A program made the position numbers and the translations under genes. Shown here one piece after another: positions 49,381-60,610 of a stretch of DNA of 64,000 nucleotides. The notes below the pieces were generated by a model. That model was not told where the DNA came from. It worked only from the letters and a program-made list of their open reading frames with translations, and ran no database searches. The stretch comes from Sapria himalayana (Eukaryota; Streptophyta; Magnoliopsida; Malpighiales; Rafflesiaceae): assembly GCA_029783825.1 (NCBI GenBank), contig JAREIK010012209.1, positions 35,001 through 99,000 on the forward strand, written 5' to 3'. Each line of letters opens with the position of its first letter. Position 1 is the first letter of the stretch.

Positions 49381-50230
49381 TTGTCATTTTTTTGAAATCT
49401 TATTTAATTTTTTTATTATTTTTCCTAAAAACACTATTTATATTCAAAACTCTAATCCATAAGTACATATGACAAGCTTTGGACATTGGGGCTTTAGTCA
49501 TCGCACTTAAGCCAGGGACAGGATCTATAGCTCTAGCCTGCGGTCAGGCCAAGTTGGGATAATTATGTATTGTGGCTCAAGCATAAAAATATTTATGATT
49601 GGATCTCCAAATAATAAATTTTTAATAATAAATATATCAAAATAAAAATATTTATATTTTAGATTCCCATAATTGAAAAACTGCTAGTTTTCGATTTTGA
49701 GATGTTTAAAAAAATTTAAAACTGGCATTTCCCAAAAATCATGGTCAAAAGTAATCTTGATTTTCGAAAACGAAATCACACTTTTTCGAAAAACCAACAT
49801 TTGCAGACTTGGAACTAATTTTCATCTTGTAAAATCAATTTCATTTTAATTTTTTGATTTCAAATTATATATATATATATATACATATATATAAGTATAT
49901 AATTTTTACTTACATAATATACCATAAATATTATTATTTTTTTGATATATAAGTATATAGTTTTAAGCTATATATAACTATACACGTTTAATGCTACACA
50001 CACATATATAGTAAAAAGTACTTTTTGAAAATTCCATTCATTCATAATATTATTCACTTTTAATTTTTTTAAGGGTAAATTATGTCTGTTGCTCCCCATT
50101 AATATTTAAAAATATGTAATTAATATTTTAATATTTAAGAAAAAGTCACCAAACTTTTTAGAAATTTAAATTTGATACACTATATCACGTTAATCTTAGA
50201 TTATCCTTCTTTAAATCTAATTGAACCTCA
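49381..50230. other. AT-rich DNA, nothing recognised
   Basis: No coding signal. (TA)n at 49868-49890. Confidence 0.45.
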
Positions 50231-50234
50231 CCCT

Positions 50235-50440
50235 CTCTCATTGATGAGCTAAATGGAGCTTATAATTAAGCTCGATAGAGCTTATCATTGAGCTCGATGG
50301 AGCTCCCAATCAAGCACAACGAGCTCCCGTCACCTCTTGGAGCTCGACAACAAGCTACTGGAGCTCAATGGAACTCAACGGGCTCCTTTCATCTCCTGGA
50401 GATCAATGGAGATCATGGTCGAGCTCCATTGAGCTTGTCA
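50235..50440. repeat. GAGCTC-rich degenerate short repeat
   Basis: GAGCTC, GGAGCTC and their variants recur every 10-25 bp (for example 50290, 50299, 50320, 50340, 50360, 50422). The related sequence at 53405-53440 shows the same GAGCTCCATCG/GGAGCTCGACGG pattern. Confidence 0.75.
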
Positions 50441-51140
50441 ATGGAAGAGGGTGAGGGCCGATGGGAGAGGACAATGACCGATGAGAGAGAATAAGGGCCG
50501 ATGGGAGAGGATAATGGCCGATATGAAAGGATAAGGGCCGAATGGGAGAGCATAAGGTCCGATGGGAGAGGATAAGGGCCGATTGGAAAAGATAAGGGCC
50601 GATGGGAGAGGATAAGGGCCGATGGGAGAGGATAAGGGCCGATGGGAGAAGATAAGGGCCGATGGGAGAGGATAAGGGCCGATGGGAGAGGATAAGGGCC
50701 GATCGGAGAGGATAAGGGCCGATGGGAGAGGATAAGGGCCGATGGGAGAGGATAAGGGCCGATGGGAGAGGATAAGGGCCGATGGGAGAGGATAAGGGCC
50801 GATGGGAGAGGATAAGGGCCGATGGGAGAGGATAAGGGCCGATGGGAGAGGATAAGGGCCGATGGGAGAGGATAAGGGCCGATGGGAGAGGATAAGGGCC
50901 GATGGGAGAGGATAAGGGCCGATGGGAGAGGATAAGGGCCGATGGGAGAGGATAAGGGCCGATGAGAGAGGATAAGGGCCGATGGGAGAGGATAAGGGCC
51001 GATGAAAGAGGATAAGGGCCGATGGGAGAGGATAAGGGCCTATGGGAGAGAATAAGGACCAATGAGAGAGGATAAGGGCCGATGGGAGAGGATAAGGTCC
51101 GATATGATAGTATAAGGGCCGATGGGAGAGGGGAGGGTCA
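50441..51140. repeat. 20-bp minisatellite, about 34 units
   Basis: Unit GATGGGAGAGGATAAGGGCC, nearly invariant from about 50581 to 51000 and more diverged at both ends, with one 21-bp unit near 50541. Each unit contains GATAAG. Three 20-bp units make 60 bp, so the - strand can be read for 219 codons without a stop (50403-51062) as a 20-residue repeat; I regard this frame as fortuitous. The homogeneous centre and degenerate edges suggest ongoing unequal exchange or slippage. Confidence 0.95.
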
Positions 51141-51482
51141 ATGGGATATAATGAAGGATAATAAAAAATTAATATAAAAACACCTCAAGACACAAATAAT
51201 TTTAGATTTTGGCCCAACTTACTGGCATCAATTTTTTTTTTTTTTTGTAATTTCATTTTTTGTTTACAGAATAAGAGATTAATACCCCCAACCCAAACCA
51301 GCATCTGCATCAAAAGATTCAGAAAATAAGTAAACAACGCCGAACAGACGATATAAGTCATAAATAAAAGCACATGGGAATTAAATACAAACATTGTCCC
51401 TCCATCGGCACGGGTGTCGTAATTCACGGGAAAATTCATTGTCGCCCTTCAAAAGGAATACATTGGACCGGCTTTCTGCCGG
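51141..51482 (-). other. Probable 3' untranslated region of the - strand gene
   Basis: Sequence between the stop codon (51483) and the minisatellite. A T-run at about 51232-51246 on the + strand is an A-run on the transcript strand. No other feature was found. Confidence 0.4.
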
Positions 51483-52226
51483 TTACCCATTGGTGGGCCC
51501 CACCCCCATTTCCGGATGCCTGCCAGACGTAAACCGTCGAATGTCACCGAGACGCCACGGTTCCATCCCGCCCTTAACTTCGTCTGTGGGAAGCCGGTCC
51601 TGCACTTCTGGCGGCAACCGATCCATTATGTCTCTGCTTTTAAACTGCTCCTTTAGGCCGGAACCCGATGTTTCACGGATCTTTTCATGCCCAAAAATGG
51701 ACCGGAAGGCGGAGAGAAAACTGAACCCATGACGGCGACGCCTACCGTCCATGCTGGCTGCCTGTCTTGGAGAAGCCTCGTTCCTAAATCGCCGATTCCG
51801 GTATTTCCTGGATCGCACCCGTCCTATACACGATACCTTAGGGGAAGAAGGTTCGAACACCAACGACTCAGATTTTCCCGATTGGGCATGGGGTTTGGGA
51901 AAGAGGCGAACGCTTCCAGACCTCTTGGTGAAACGGCGGCTAACGTCGTCGCCTGAAATGGGCTTAGGCAACCCGATGATCGATGCTTTCGACGTCGCTA
52001 AGTTGGAGAAGCGCTGGGAAGCAGAATTAAGTTTGGCGGGGTCTTTGCGGTGAATGAAGACAACACTGTTGACACATTGGTGCTTAGACAAGGACTGTGG
52101 AGAAGAAGAATAAGGACGATCGAATGAAGTCGCTGCATGGCGGTCGTGCCTGGTGCTGTGGTCGGGTGTGCAATCGAGGCAAGCTGATATTTGTGAAGTT
52201 TCTCTGCCAAATCGTGTATGTGGCAT
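51483..52226 (-). CDS. Plant-specific protein with SPKVSCIGRVR motif (syringolide-induced 14-1-1-like)
   Basis: An intronless frame of 247 residues, distinctly richer in GC and CpG than its surroundings. I chose the internal ATG at 52226 ('MPHTRFGRETS') because the frame upstream to 52526 is AT-rich and lysine-rich, like a leader. Visible features: a Ser/His-rich N-terminal part; 'VVFIHRKDPAKLNSASQRFSNL' near residues 55-76; 'FEPSSPKVSCIGRVRSRK' (124-141), a motif I associate with syringolide-induced protein 14-1-1 and related plant proteins of unknown function; an Arg-rich stretch (136-165, possible nuclear targeting); 'FSFLSAFRSIFG' (168-179); and a C-terminal 'LGDIRRFTSGRHPE' (226-239), also seen in relatives. 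No membrane segment or signal peptide. Function is not known; a role in stress or elicitor response is only suggested by the family name. The frame is complete and looks functional. Confidence 0.78.
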   Translation of the reverse strand: MPHTRFGRETSQISACLDCTPDHSTRHDRHAATSFDRPYSSSPQSLSKHQCVNSVVFIHRKDPAKLNSASQRFSNLATSKASIIGLPKPISGDDVSRRFTKRSGSVRLFPKPHAQSGKSESLVFEPSSPKVSCIGRVRSRKYRNRRFRNEASPRQAASMDGRRRRHGFSFLSAFRSIFGHEKIRETSGSGLKEQFKSRDIMDRLPPEVQDRLPTDEVKGGMEPWRLGDIRRFTSGRHPEMGVGPTNG

Positions 52227-52620
52227 TGTTGTTCTTGCCGTGGTGGATGATATTAGAAGTCGGGCCGGATGAGTAGCGATGAAGATGACGATGTTCTGTG
52301 TTGGTGTTGTGACAAAGGTTTTTCGTGATGGTGATGCTGATGTTCTTTGTTTCTTCGTGGAACTAGGAGCAGAGCAGAGGCAGACCAACCGCCGCAAAAA
52401 TATGTCCGGTCGCCATTTATAACGTCCTACTGCTCCGAGTCCGATTTGGTCTCCCAAATTGTCAATTTTCTTATTAAATAAAATAAAATTTGTTTTTTTA
52501 TTTTTTTGAAACCTTGGGGACCGCACCGCACGTCCGCCTCCTCACCTCAAATAATTATCCGGGATCGGGGAATTGAAAACGAGTCCCCACCCCCTATTCT
52601 CCACAAAGTCCATCTGATCT
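52227..52620 (-). promoter_or_regulatory. Leader and promoter of the - strand gene
   Basis: The leader side (52227-52440) is GC-moderate. A TTATTTAATAAG box-like sequence lies on the - strand at about 52471-52482, roughly 250 bp before the ATG. Farther upstream there is a GC-rich patch (52510-52620). Transcription start not determined. Confidence 0.4.
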
Positions 52621-53290
52621 ACGGTTGCCGCATGGTGGGTGGTCCGTGCTCATGGCGAGATCCAAATTGATGCTTTGGCAAGACATACTACGCATGAAGA
52701 AGGGAGCAAGCAAACATAGCGAGAAAATAATGGGCAACAGAATGGACTTACCAGGCATCTGTCTCAGTCTCACACTCTCACTGACCTCTCTACTGGCATG
52801 GGACATGGGGATGAGTTTTTTTTTTAATTACACCAAAAATCAAAATAATTTTATTTTGGTGCACTTTAAATTTTAAACCCAATTATATCCCTGGCACTTT
52901 ATTGATTAAAAAAATAATATAAAATAATACCATGTCAATTCCGTGCTGCTTAACGAATGACATAAATGAGAATCAAACTCACTTTTTCAATATTGGAATA
53001 TGGACTCTACCACTAAACTATACGAAACAATTCAGATAAACAATGAAAGTATATGTTTAAAAAAAGTAACATCATGTATAAGAGATATTTTGGAAAGATC
53101 ATGAATATTGCATGATTTTTGCAAAAACATAACAATGTCATTGGATTTATTACGTCTGTGTGGTGCATGATAAGGAAAAGAATGGGAAACCATGTTTTGG
53201 AGTACTTCCCCAAAAATTTTTAAAAATTACAAACTATATTTTTAATATTTTTAAAAAATTATAAAATTATAAATAAATTAAAAATGAGTA
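52621..53290. other. Intergenic flank, no gene supported
   Basis: The 52621-52810 part is GC-moderate and has overlapping short frames on both strands (52625-52876 +, 52594-52806 -). Neither shows a known motif. The rest is AT-rich. Confidence 0.4.
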
Positions 53291-53445
53291 CAATCGAATT
53301 TGTAAGTCCTAAACTACCCTCGCCCCTCTCCCCTGCCCCTCGCACTCGCTCTCGTCCTCACTCGTCTCCCCTCGCCCCTCTCCCCTCTCCCACCGCCCCT
53401 CTCCATGAGCTCCATCGTGGAGCTCGACGGAGCTCCACGAAAGAA
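53291..53445. repeat. CCCCTC-rich low-complexity block with GAGCTC motifs
   Basis: Runs of CGCCCCTCTCCCCT and CTCGCCC (53320-53405) are followed by GAGCTCCATCGTGGAGCTCGACGG. The pyrimidine strand resembles the complement of the GATGGGAGAGG minisatellite unit, and the GAGCTC part resembles 50235-50440. Confidence 0.7.
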
Positions 53446-54480
53446 AGGGAAAGTTTGGGTGTATTCTATAATAATTGTTACATAATCTTATATAAACTTA
53501 TATAATAGTTTTTAGAGGAAAGGAAAAGCTTTTAATAGTATTTTCTTCTTATTTTCTTATGTATGATAGGACTTGTGAAAGATGAGTTGGTGTTCATGTA
53601 GTATTTATTCGGAATACATGTGATGTTCGTGTCGTGTTAGTGTGGAGGAGACAAATCTTGCTATATGTTCATGCGGAGGAGACTAATCTTGTTATGCTCA
53701 TGCGGATAAAACAGTTCGTGTTGTGTTTGTCAATGCTTAAAAATTCTTCAAAAGAGCATCAGATCTAAAAATCAAACCTCAATTTTAATTATGTTTTTTT
53801 AAATTTATTTCACAATTTTTATTTATTTTGTGGGTATTTTTATAGGCATTGAACTTTATTAATTTATGATTTAATTTGTTTTAATATTTTATTGTTTTGG
53901 GGCAAAACATTCATTTGAAGATTTCTCCCATGCTTAAAAATTGTTTTAATATTCCAAGCTAGTGGTTATAATTTTAGGTATATCGGTCAAAAAATCTATT
54001 AAACTCCAAAACTATTTAGTATCCTCCATTTTTGCAAACTTTTAAAATTGATAAAAATTAAGGAAAATTTAAAATTTACGGTTTTGTTTCCATATTTTTA
54101 AATTAAAAAAAAAAAATCCAAAAGAGGTCATAATCTTGAAACTATTAGTAAGTTTATGTTTTGGGATTGCTAAATAAGATAATAATTAATTTTCTGATTT
54201 AAAATTTATTTTAAAAAAAATGCAAAGTGTGGTTTCCAAAATTGGAGACCATTGGTTTTTCAATTTCATAGATCAAGTTTAAAAAAAATGAATTAGCAGT
54301 TTTAGAATTTGAAAACCAATGTTTCATTTGGATACTACTTTTTGTTTTCGAAAGGTAGTTTTGTTTCTTGGTTTTTATTTTTTTTATTTTTAACACACAC
54401 ACACACACACGTGTAAGTGTGTGTGTGTGTGTGTCTATATCAATATATTTATATAAACATATATATATATATATATATAT
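53446..54480. other. AT-rich DNA with short repeats
   Basis: A 35-bp repeat ('atgcggaggagactaatcttgttatgctc'-like) occurs about three times at 53600-53720. (AC)n/(GT)n and (TA)n tracts lie at 54393-54482. No gene. Confidence 0.45.
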
Positions 54481-54483
54481 ATC

Positions 54484-56345
54484 CACTACAAAAAAGACAT
54501 AATAAGAAATGTTATATTCCATTCTTAATTCTAATGCTATGGTCAAATAGCGATGTAATTAGAAACGGATGATTTTGGTTTCAAAAATCTACCTCTCTAA
54601 ATGTTTAGAAATGGATAAGACAATGACGTTTCTATAAATAGCGATGGATTTTTTCCATCGCTAAAAGTTGCGATGGCAAAAGGAACTTGGATTTTATTGC
54701 TAATGTTGTGACAGAAAAAATAAAAATATATTATTCATTTCTAAATGAGTATCAGATTAACAAAGAAGCACATGATCCATTTCTATTTAGAAATAAAATA
54801 AGAAATGTAATTTTTCATTTCTATTGTTAGCAACATAAACATGTCCCATTTGTGCAGTTTCTGTATGTTGTATATAATATATAAATACATACTAAAATCA
54901 TATGACCTACAACTAAATAAGCACATTCATATATTATTCAACAAATGATATTCACATAATATCCACTATAGAATAAAATGTCAGATAACAAACTTAGATA
55001 TCTATAAATTTCAATACACAATTCATAACCTAATTAAAAAAATATTAACACAAAAACTATAATTTCACATCCAACATATTCATTGCAAAAAATTAATAAC
55101 ACATCATAAACATCTATGAGTCATTGTCCTTATGAGTATTATCCTTTGGAGATTTAGATGGAACCTTTTTAGAATGATGAAAAATAGAGATGTCTCTACG
55201 ACTCTACCAACTTGCATATTATTTCCTTTATCTTCAAAATCTTATATTGCATTTCATTCTCTCTTTTCATTATTTTCTCCTCTCTTTTCAATATTTCATC
55301 CTCTCTTTTTTTTTATTTCTTCAAATTCTTTTTGTATTTCTTCATTTTTTTTTTTGCATCTCTTCATTTTTCCTTTGCAATGTGATTGGAAGATGATGAT
55401 TAAGAACTCCCTATAGAACCTGGATAAAATATAGATGCATGTGTACCAAGACAATACACTCGCCATTTTTTCAGCTTCACTTTGATGCCTAAAGAAAAAT
55501 ATGCACAATATCAATATATTACACCTCTGTAGAATGATCTATCAGTTATGAAGCAATTACAACCATATTTTCCACAACTTTCTACAATTATTAAAATACA
55601 AAATAACTCATCATTAATATATTATAATAAAATTTATACCATCATAAGAAACTTTCTTCTCTCTACTAAAAATTTATATAAAAATGAAATTAATCATTTA
55701 ATTTAACGAGTCCATAAATAATAAATCATCAGTCATGGTAAAAAAAATATACTTGAGTTATAGTTTATTTATAGTTAATATCAAATAATCAATTTTTTTA
55801 ATCTTTTATTTTAATAATTATAATTTTCATATAAAACTACAAGTACATAATGAGAAACTCGCATTTATATTATTTTAGTACTTGTCCACAGATGATTCAT
55901 CATTCTTCTTGTGTATTCGCTTGAATACCTCAAACAGTGTTTGTGGATGTCTCAACTCAGTCTCCTGAAAATAAATATTAGTTACTATTAAGATACATCA
56001 TTTATTATCACACATATATTATCCTTTGTATTCAAAAAATTTAAATAACATAAATAAAGACAATTATACCAAATCTACTGAATGTTGGTTGGTCACATTT
56101 GAACCTCCAATATATTTTGAAGGTCTTGAATCTTCACCTATTTTCTTTGATCGACGATTGTGTGAGAGCATCTAGGACAAGTCCTTTCTATGAAAAATTA
56201 TATCTGGGCATCCAATCCAAAAACATTTATGATATGGGATCAATATCATTTTACTCGTCTCTTTTTCATAAATATTTTGAGGAACCAAAAAATAAATATT
56301 TTTCAATTTAGTGCCTCAAACCCTAAAAACAAGTTGTGTCCCATC
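54484..56345 (-). mobile_element. CACTA fragment, inverted relative to the 25-30 kb copy
   Basis: Starts CACTACAAAAAAGACATAAT at 54484, the typical CACTA terminus, followed by subterminal AGAAATG/CATTTCT motifs (54500-54840). On the - strand it then carries second-ORF pieces matching 27640-29300: the charged Lys/Glu-rich end (about 55420-55250), 'LRHPQTLFEVFKRIHKKNDE' (about 55960-55900) and 'KYIGGSNVTNQHS' (about 56120-56070). It has no TNP2 region, so it is 5'-truncated or internally deleted. Frames are broken. Confidence 0.75.
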
Positions 56346-56363
56346 CATAAATATTTTAAATTT

Positions 56364-56720
56364 AGAGCAAAGTTATCAAATGGGCCGAGTGGCCCAAGCC
56401 TGACTTATGGGACAACCCAATAAAGTTGTGACAAGCACGACACAACACATTTAGGACATATGCCTACCTTGTGCATGGGCTAGTCTATGGCATGACTTGT
56501 GCATATCAAGCTAAGAAAATATGTCTTGAATGTATAAGCACAACATGACATGTTGCCTTTAGCACAACCAACATGATGAAGCATGTATTTTGTCACAGGC
56601 CTACGCCCCATGCTCCTTTTTGTAATGGATATATAAAAAAAAGGTGTGTGAAGTCTACCCACCATTTTTTTAATATGTTATATTAATAGGGAATGTGAAG
56701 TGCATGGACCCCATTTGAAA
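56364..56720. mobile_element. hAT-like GC-richer end fragment
   Basis: AAAGTTATCAAATGGGCCGAG at 56370 resembles the start TAGAGGTGTCAAACGGGCCG of the hAT family at 15-19 kb, and GGCCCAAG/GCACGACA-type motifs follow, as in hAT subterminal regions. No clean partner end or target duplication was identified. Confidence 0.4.
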
Positions 56721-56724
56721 AAAA

Positions 56725-57445
56725 ATGTTGTCTTTACAAGGGCCTCTAATAGTGATAGTGAAGTACATCCGTGTTAAGAGTGATTCTCCTTTTTGGAAAG
56801 CATTGATGTCCGCTAGGGATACGCTTCTCTCTAAGGCGGGCTCGAAGGAACAAGCTGAAGGGCTATTGAATTCATGGGGTGAAAATGGTAGGATTATTTC
56901 TAATGCCTACCAATTTCTAGCTGGATTTGATTTGAAGGAGATACCTTGGACCAAAGTTATTTGGGCAAGGAACCATGTGCTCAAGCATGCTATCATCTTA
57001 TGGATTGCCAAACAAGGGAGGCTCAGGACCAAAGAAAAAACATTTTCAGGGCCAACCTGCTTCGACTGCGAATTCTACAGCCATGCAAAAATGTTTAATC
57101 ACATTTTCTTTGAATGTTGATTTTCTAGGTACGTTATAGAGGAGATTCAAGCTTAGGCAGATTTTGTTGGAACATTCAGCTCAATTCCCGTGGGTTTCAA
57201 AGCCATCAGAATGTTGCATGGCACAGATTCACCAAAGAATAGAATTTGGAAGGCTTCCTTCATAGCTGTGGTGTACCACATTTGGCGGGAAAGAAACTGA
57301 AGGCTCCATGAAGGGAAATCCCAAAACGCAAAATCCTTAGTTAGGAAGATCAAAAGAGAAATCTACATTGTGTTCCACAAAAAATGTAATAGATTGATTT
57401 TGCCTTAGGTTGTAAAGAATTTTTGATAGTGAAGTTTATTCATAT
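56725..57445 (+). pseudogene. 5'-truncated L1-type LINE, C-terminal ORF2 fragment
   Basis: The open stretch 56725-57120 reads 'SPFWKALMSARDTLLSKAGS', 'SWGENGRIISNAYQFLAG', 'WTKVIWARNHVLKHAIILWI' and 'CFDCEFYSHAKMFNHIFFEC', the zf-RVT region of plant LINE ORF2, then 'RIWKASFIAVVYHIWRERN' to 57300. It aligns with 23520-24060 of the older LINE but is much better preserved. Only the 3' end is present, the usual outcome of incomplete L1 reverse transcription. Confidence 0.85.
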
Positions 57446-57462
57446 ATAGCCATTAGATTTCT

Positions 57463-58144
57463 ATCAATAGCATGCAAAATTAAAATGATCAGTTAAAAAT
57501 CATAATTCACAATGCTTGCTTACCAATGTTAATTTTACACAATTATATTTTATATAATATTATAATAAAAAATTAAAAAAGCATATAATTAATAATATTA
57601 CTTTTTAGAGAATTTGAGAGAACTGAGAATTAGAGAGAGAACAAATTATAATTTGTATAAGAAATCTATAAATATTTACTTTCTATTTATGAATAATTTT
57701 TTAAATTATTTTATTAATTTTTTATGATAGAATTCTAATAGCCATTAGATTTTTTTCATGTCCATGATTTTTCTCAGTGTTGATATCCAATCACATTATA
57801 AAATTACTTTAAAAGAAAAAAAATAATTTTTTTTGGTGAATCTTAATTGTTTGATTTTTATAATGGCTATTAGAATTCTATCATAAAAAATTAATAAATT
57901 AATTTAAAAAATTATTCATAAATATAAAGTAAATATTTATAGATTTCTTATACATATTATAATTTTTCTCTCTCTAATTCTCAGTCTCTCAAATTCTCTA
58001 ATAAGTAATATTATTAATTATATGCTTATTTTAATTTTTTATTATAATATTATATAAAATATAATCGTGTAAAATTAATATTGGTAAACAAGCATTGTGA
58101 ATTATGATTTTTAACTGGTCATTTCAATTTTGCATGCTATTGCT
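57463..58144. repeat. Long inverted repeat (arms about 283 bp, about 95% alike)
   Basis: Left arm about 57465-57747 and right arm about 57862-58144 are reverse complements with roughly a dozen differences and one- to two-base indels; the spacer is about 114 bp. Outer ends read CAATAGCATGCAAAATT / AATTTTGCATGCTATTG. GCCATTAGATTT occurs both just before the left arm (57449) and at its inner end (57741). This looks like a foldback or long-TIR non-autonomous element. No target duplication was identified. Confidence 0.9.
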
Positions 58145-58279
58145 ACCTAGTTTTTTTCACAACTATTTTTTTTCCTTCAAAATTTTAAAAATAAATAGAC
58201 AAATTTGTCTTCTTTAAAACCATCTAAAATATAAAAAATATAAAATAATTATTATTATAAAAATGATGTGGAGAATGAT

Positions 58280-58815
58280 TTAGGTAAGAATGATCCCATT
58301 GAATGGTATGTACAGGCACGATACAGCTCCCTAGAGGGCAAGCCCGACAGGACCTACTGCCCAAAGTCAGCCCAATTTTGGGCTGGTTTATGCCAAGTTA
58401 TGGGGATATGGGTGCTCCCCAAAGACAAGCGGGCGCTCTTGCAGCATCGCTCAACTTGTTGTGTTGCCCATTGGGCATTGTGCCGTTTCCATGTTGGGCA
58501 TCATGTCGGGTGTGATCCTGAGTTTATTAAACTGATTTGTTAATAAACTATTAAAAAATATCGTGTTGGCCGATCTCTAGGGCATGTGTCGGGTCGTGCC
58601 CCATGTCATGCCCACTTGCCAGGCATGCATGTCGTGCCTAGCACAACACTCGGGCCTACTTTTCTCGACACGACATGACATGAGTCGTGCCGAGAGTCCG
58701 CCCGACATTGGCCCAAGAATGATCCTGGGTCGTGTCGTGCTAGGCTCGGCATGGCCAAAACAGGTTGTGCCTCGTGTTGGGCTCGGGTCGACAAGCCTAT
58801 TTGACACATATATAA
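58280..58815. mobile_element. hAT-like GC-rich terminal fragment
   Basis: GC-richer DNA with GTCGTGCC, GGCACGA and GGGCTCGGGTCG motifs, ending ...GCCTATTTGACACATATATA near 58815, a decayed form of the ...GTTTGACACCTCTA end of the hAT family. The short frames on both strands are fortuitous products of GC-rich sequence. The left boundary is unclear. Confidence 0.55.
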
Positions 58816-58944
58816 TGGTTGGTCTCATCCCTAATGCCTAAAAAACCTAAGAATAATTAAATATCTTTATTATGAACTCAAAGCTAATAAAAATAAAAAT
58901 TATATGGGTATCAAAAAAATTTTACATTAATTTATATTATAAAA

Positions 58945-60610
58945 AATATATGCTTGCATGAGTAATAGTGGGATTGGACACATTTGCAAACATATTGAAA
59001 ATAATAAACCAAAAACTTGCTAGGAAAGACATAATTAGGTTCATTGCTAGCATGAGTATTTTATTTAGATTTTTAGAAGATCTTAGACTAGTTTATTTAA
59101 TGCATAAATACTTCCAACTCACCTATCATAGGATTTCTAGGATGACCTATAATAATGACATAATAAAAAATTATAAATAGAAATATAATTAATAATTAAT
59201 AAATGTTGAAATATAAAGTAGAGTAGTCTCAATGACAACTGATATTTGGACTAGTAATATTGACTGAGCATTCTAATACATCACCGCTCACTTTATTAAC
59301 TATGACTAAAAACTAAATAAAAGTATATTAAAATTTCATAACTTTTATGAGATTGTCATGACATTTATGAATGTCTGCCAATAATCTTTAGGAATATGAG
59401 ATATAAAATAAAAATAAAATATAATATTTGATAACACTTCAAATAATAGTGTCACATAATAAAGAATCTTTAGTGTCGCATATCTTTTACAAAATGTCTG
59501 CCAAGAAAATATGAGATATATATTTTCATGAGAACCATTAGAGATAGTTTCTTAACTGATATTTTTCGCATTAGGTTTATAAGTCACATAATAAATCCGA
59601 TAGTAAAATCTAACTTAAAAATTGTTTCCCCTTATTAGTACAAATATATAATACATTAAAATATATTAGGAAATCTAGTAAACTATAAGTTTTTTATATT
59701 TAATGTACGTTAATAGGTTTAAAAAGAATTTCTAAATAGATATCAGACGACAATGAAATTGAACATACATGATGTTGGATTCATATGTTACCTACCAATA
59801 TGTAATATCTAATTATATTAATAGTAAAATAGGAAAAATAATAATTAATGAATCTCACTAGGACATAGGATTTTTATTTTTAAAATTCATTAGAATCTTT
59901 TATAATATGGTTAATATGTGTATGTCTATATTCACTCACATGATATTCATTACAATGAGTAATATATGAAATATGAGTAATATCTTTAACCAATATAGAG
60001 AATAATGATATTTTGATGTCATTTTGAGTTGGAAAGAAACTATTTAAAAGATCGATCATTTATTTTTTCTCTTTATAACTTAGTTGGTTGTGTGGATCAA
60101 CAGAGTAGAAAATACTATCATGTCATATCTACTTGCATGAACCAATCACAAGAATGAGATAGTAGGATTTATGAAGAATTATAAAATCTATTTAAATATT
60201 ATAAAAATTAATATGATTGTTTTAATGAGTTTTTGAGTTTGGAGGTTGATACTATATTTGAAGATGATGACTAATTCATTTAGTTAACTAGGGGTAAATG
60301 ATGAGAAAGTTCCTTGAATATGAGTGAGCTATTGAGATACTTAGACACTAATAACTCCTCTATCTCATATCATAATAATAAAAAAAGTTTGACATATTGA
60401 GTTAGTAGAAATCATATGAATCCACATTATTTGTGATATCTAAAATTATTTTTGATATATTGACCCATCTAGTATCTAGCATAGTTTTTGAGTCTACTTT
60501 TTCTATTATTATGAATATTTTTAGATAAGAAGAGCAAGCCACAATTAGAAGATGATACAAAACACGATATATTTATGCCTTATGAGATCGATATTATATA
60601 CTCAAAGGAG
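58945..60610 (+). pseudogene. Old hAT transposase relic, related to 16640-18764
   Basis: Collinear with the younger transposase. A BED-like 'SGIGHICKHIEN' (58965), 'FLEDLRLVYLMHKYFQLTYH' (59077-59130), 'MTTDIWTSNID' (59240), 'IIFDNTSNNS' (59420), 'TYMMLDSYV', 'VISNYINSKIGKIIINES' (59790-59860), 'KSYESTLF' (60405) and 'LVSSIVFESTFSII' (60470-60515) correspond in order to motifs of the younger copy. Stops and frameshifts occur every few dozen codons, so this copy is far older. Confidence 0.8.

Noticed and set aside
50403..51062. 219-codon - strand frame with a 20-residue repeat
   Set aside because: It is the 20-bp minisatellite read in three frames in turn; unit length and lack of stops explain it fully.
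52594..52876. Short frames on both strands upstream of the second gene
   Set aside because: No motif or homology recognised; probably promoter-side flank.
56725..57120. 131-codon frame as a functional gene
   Set aside because: It is the zf-RVT part of a 5'-truncated LINE, followed by stops in the continuing homology.
58577..58841. GC-rich frames on both strands
   Set aside because: Decayed hAT end sequence, not coding.
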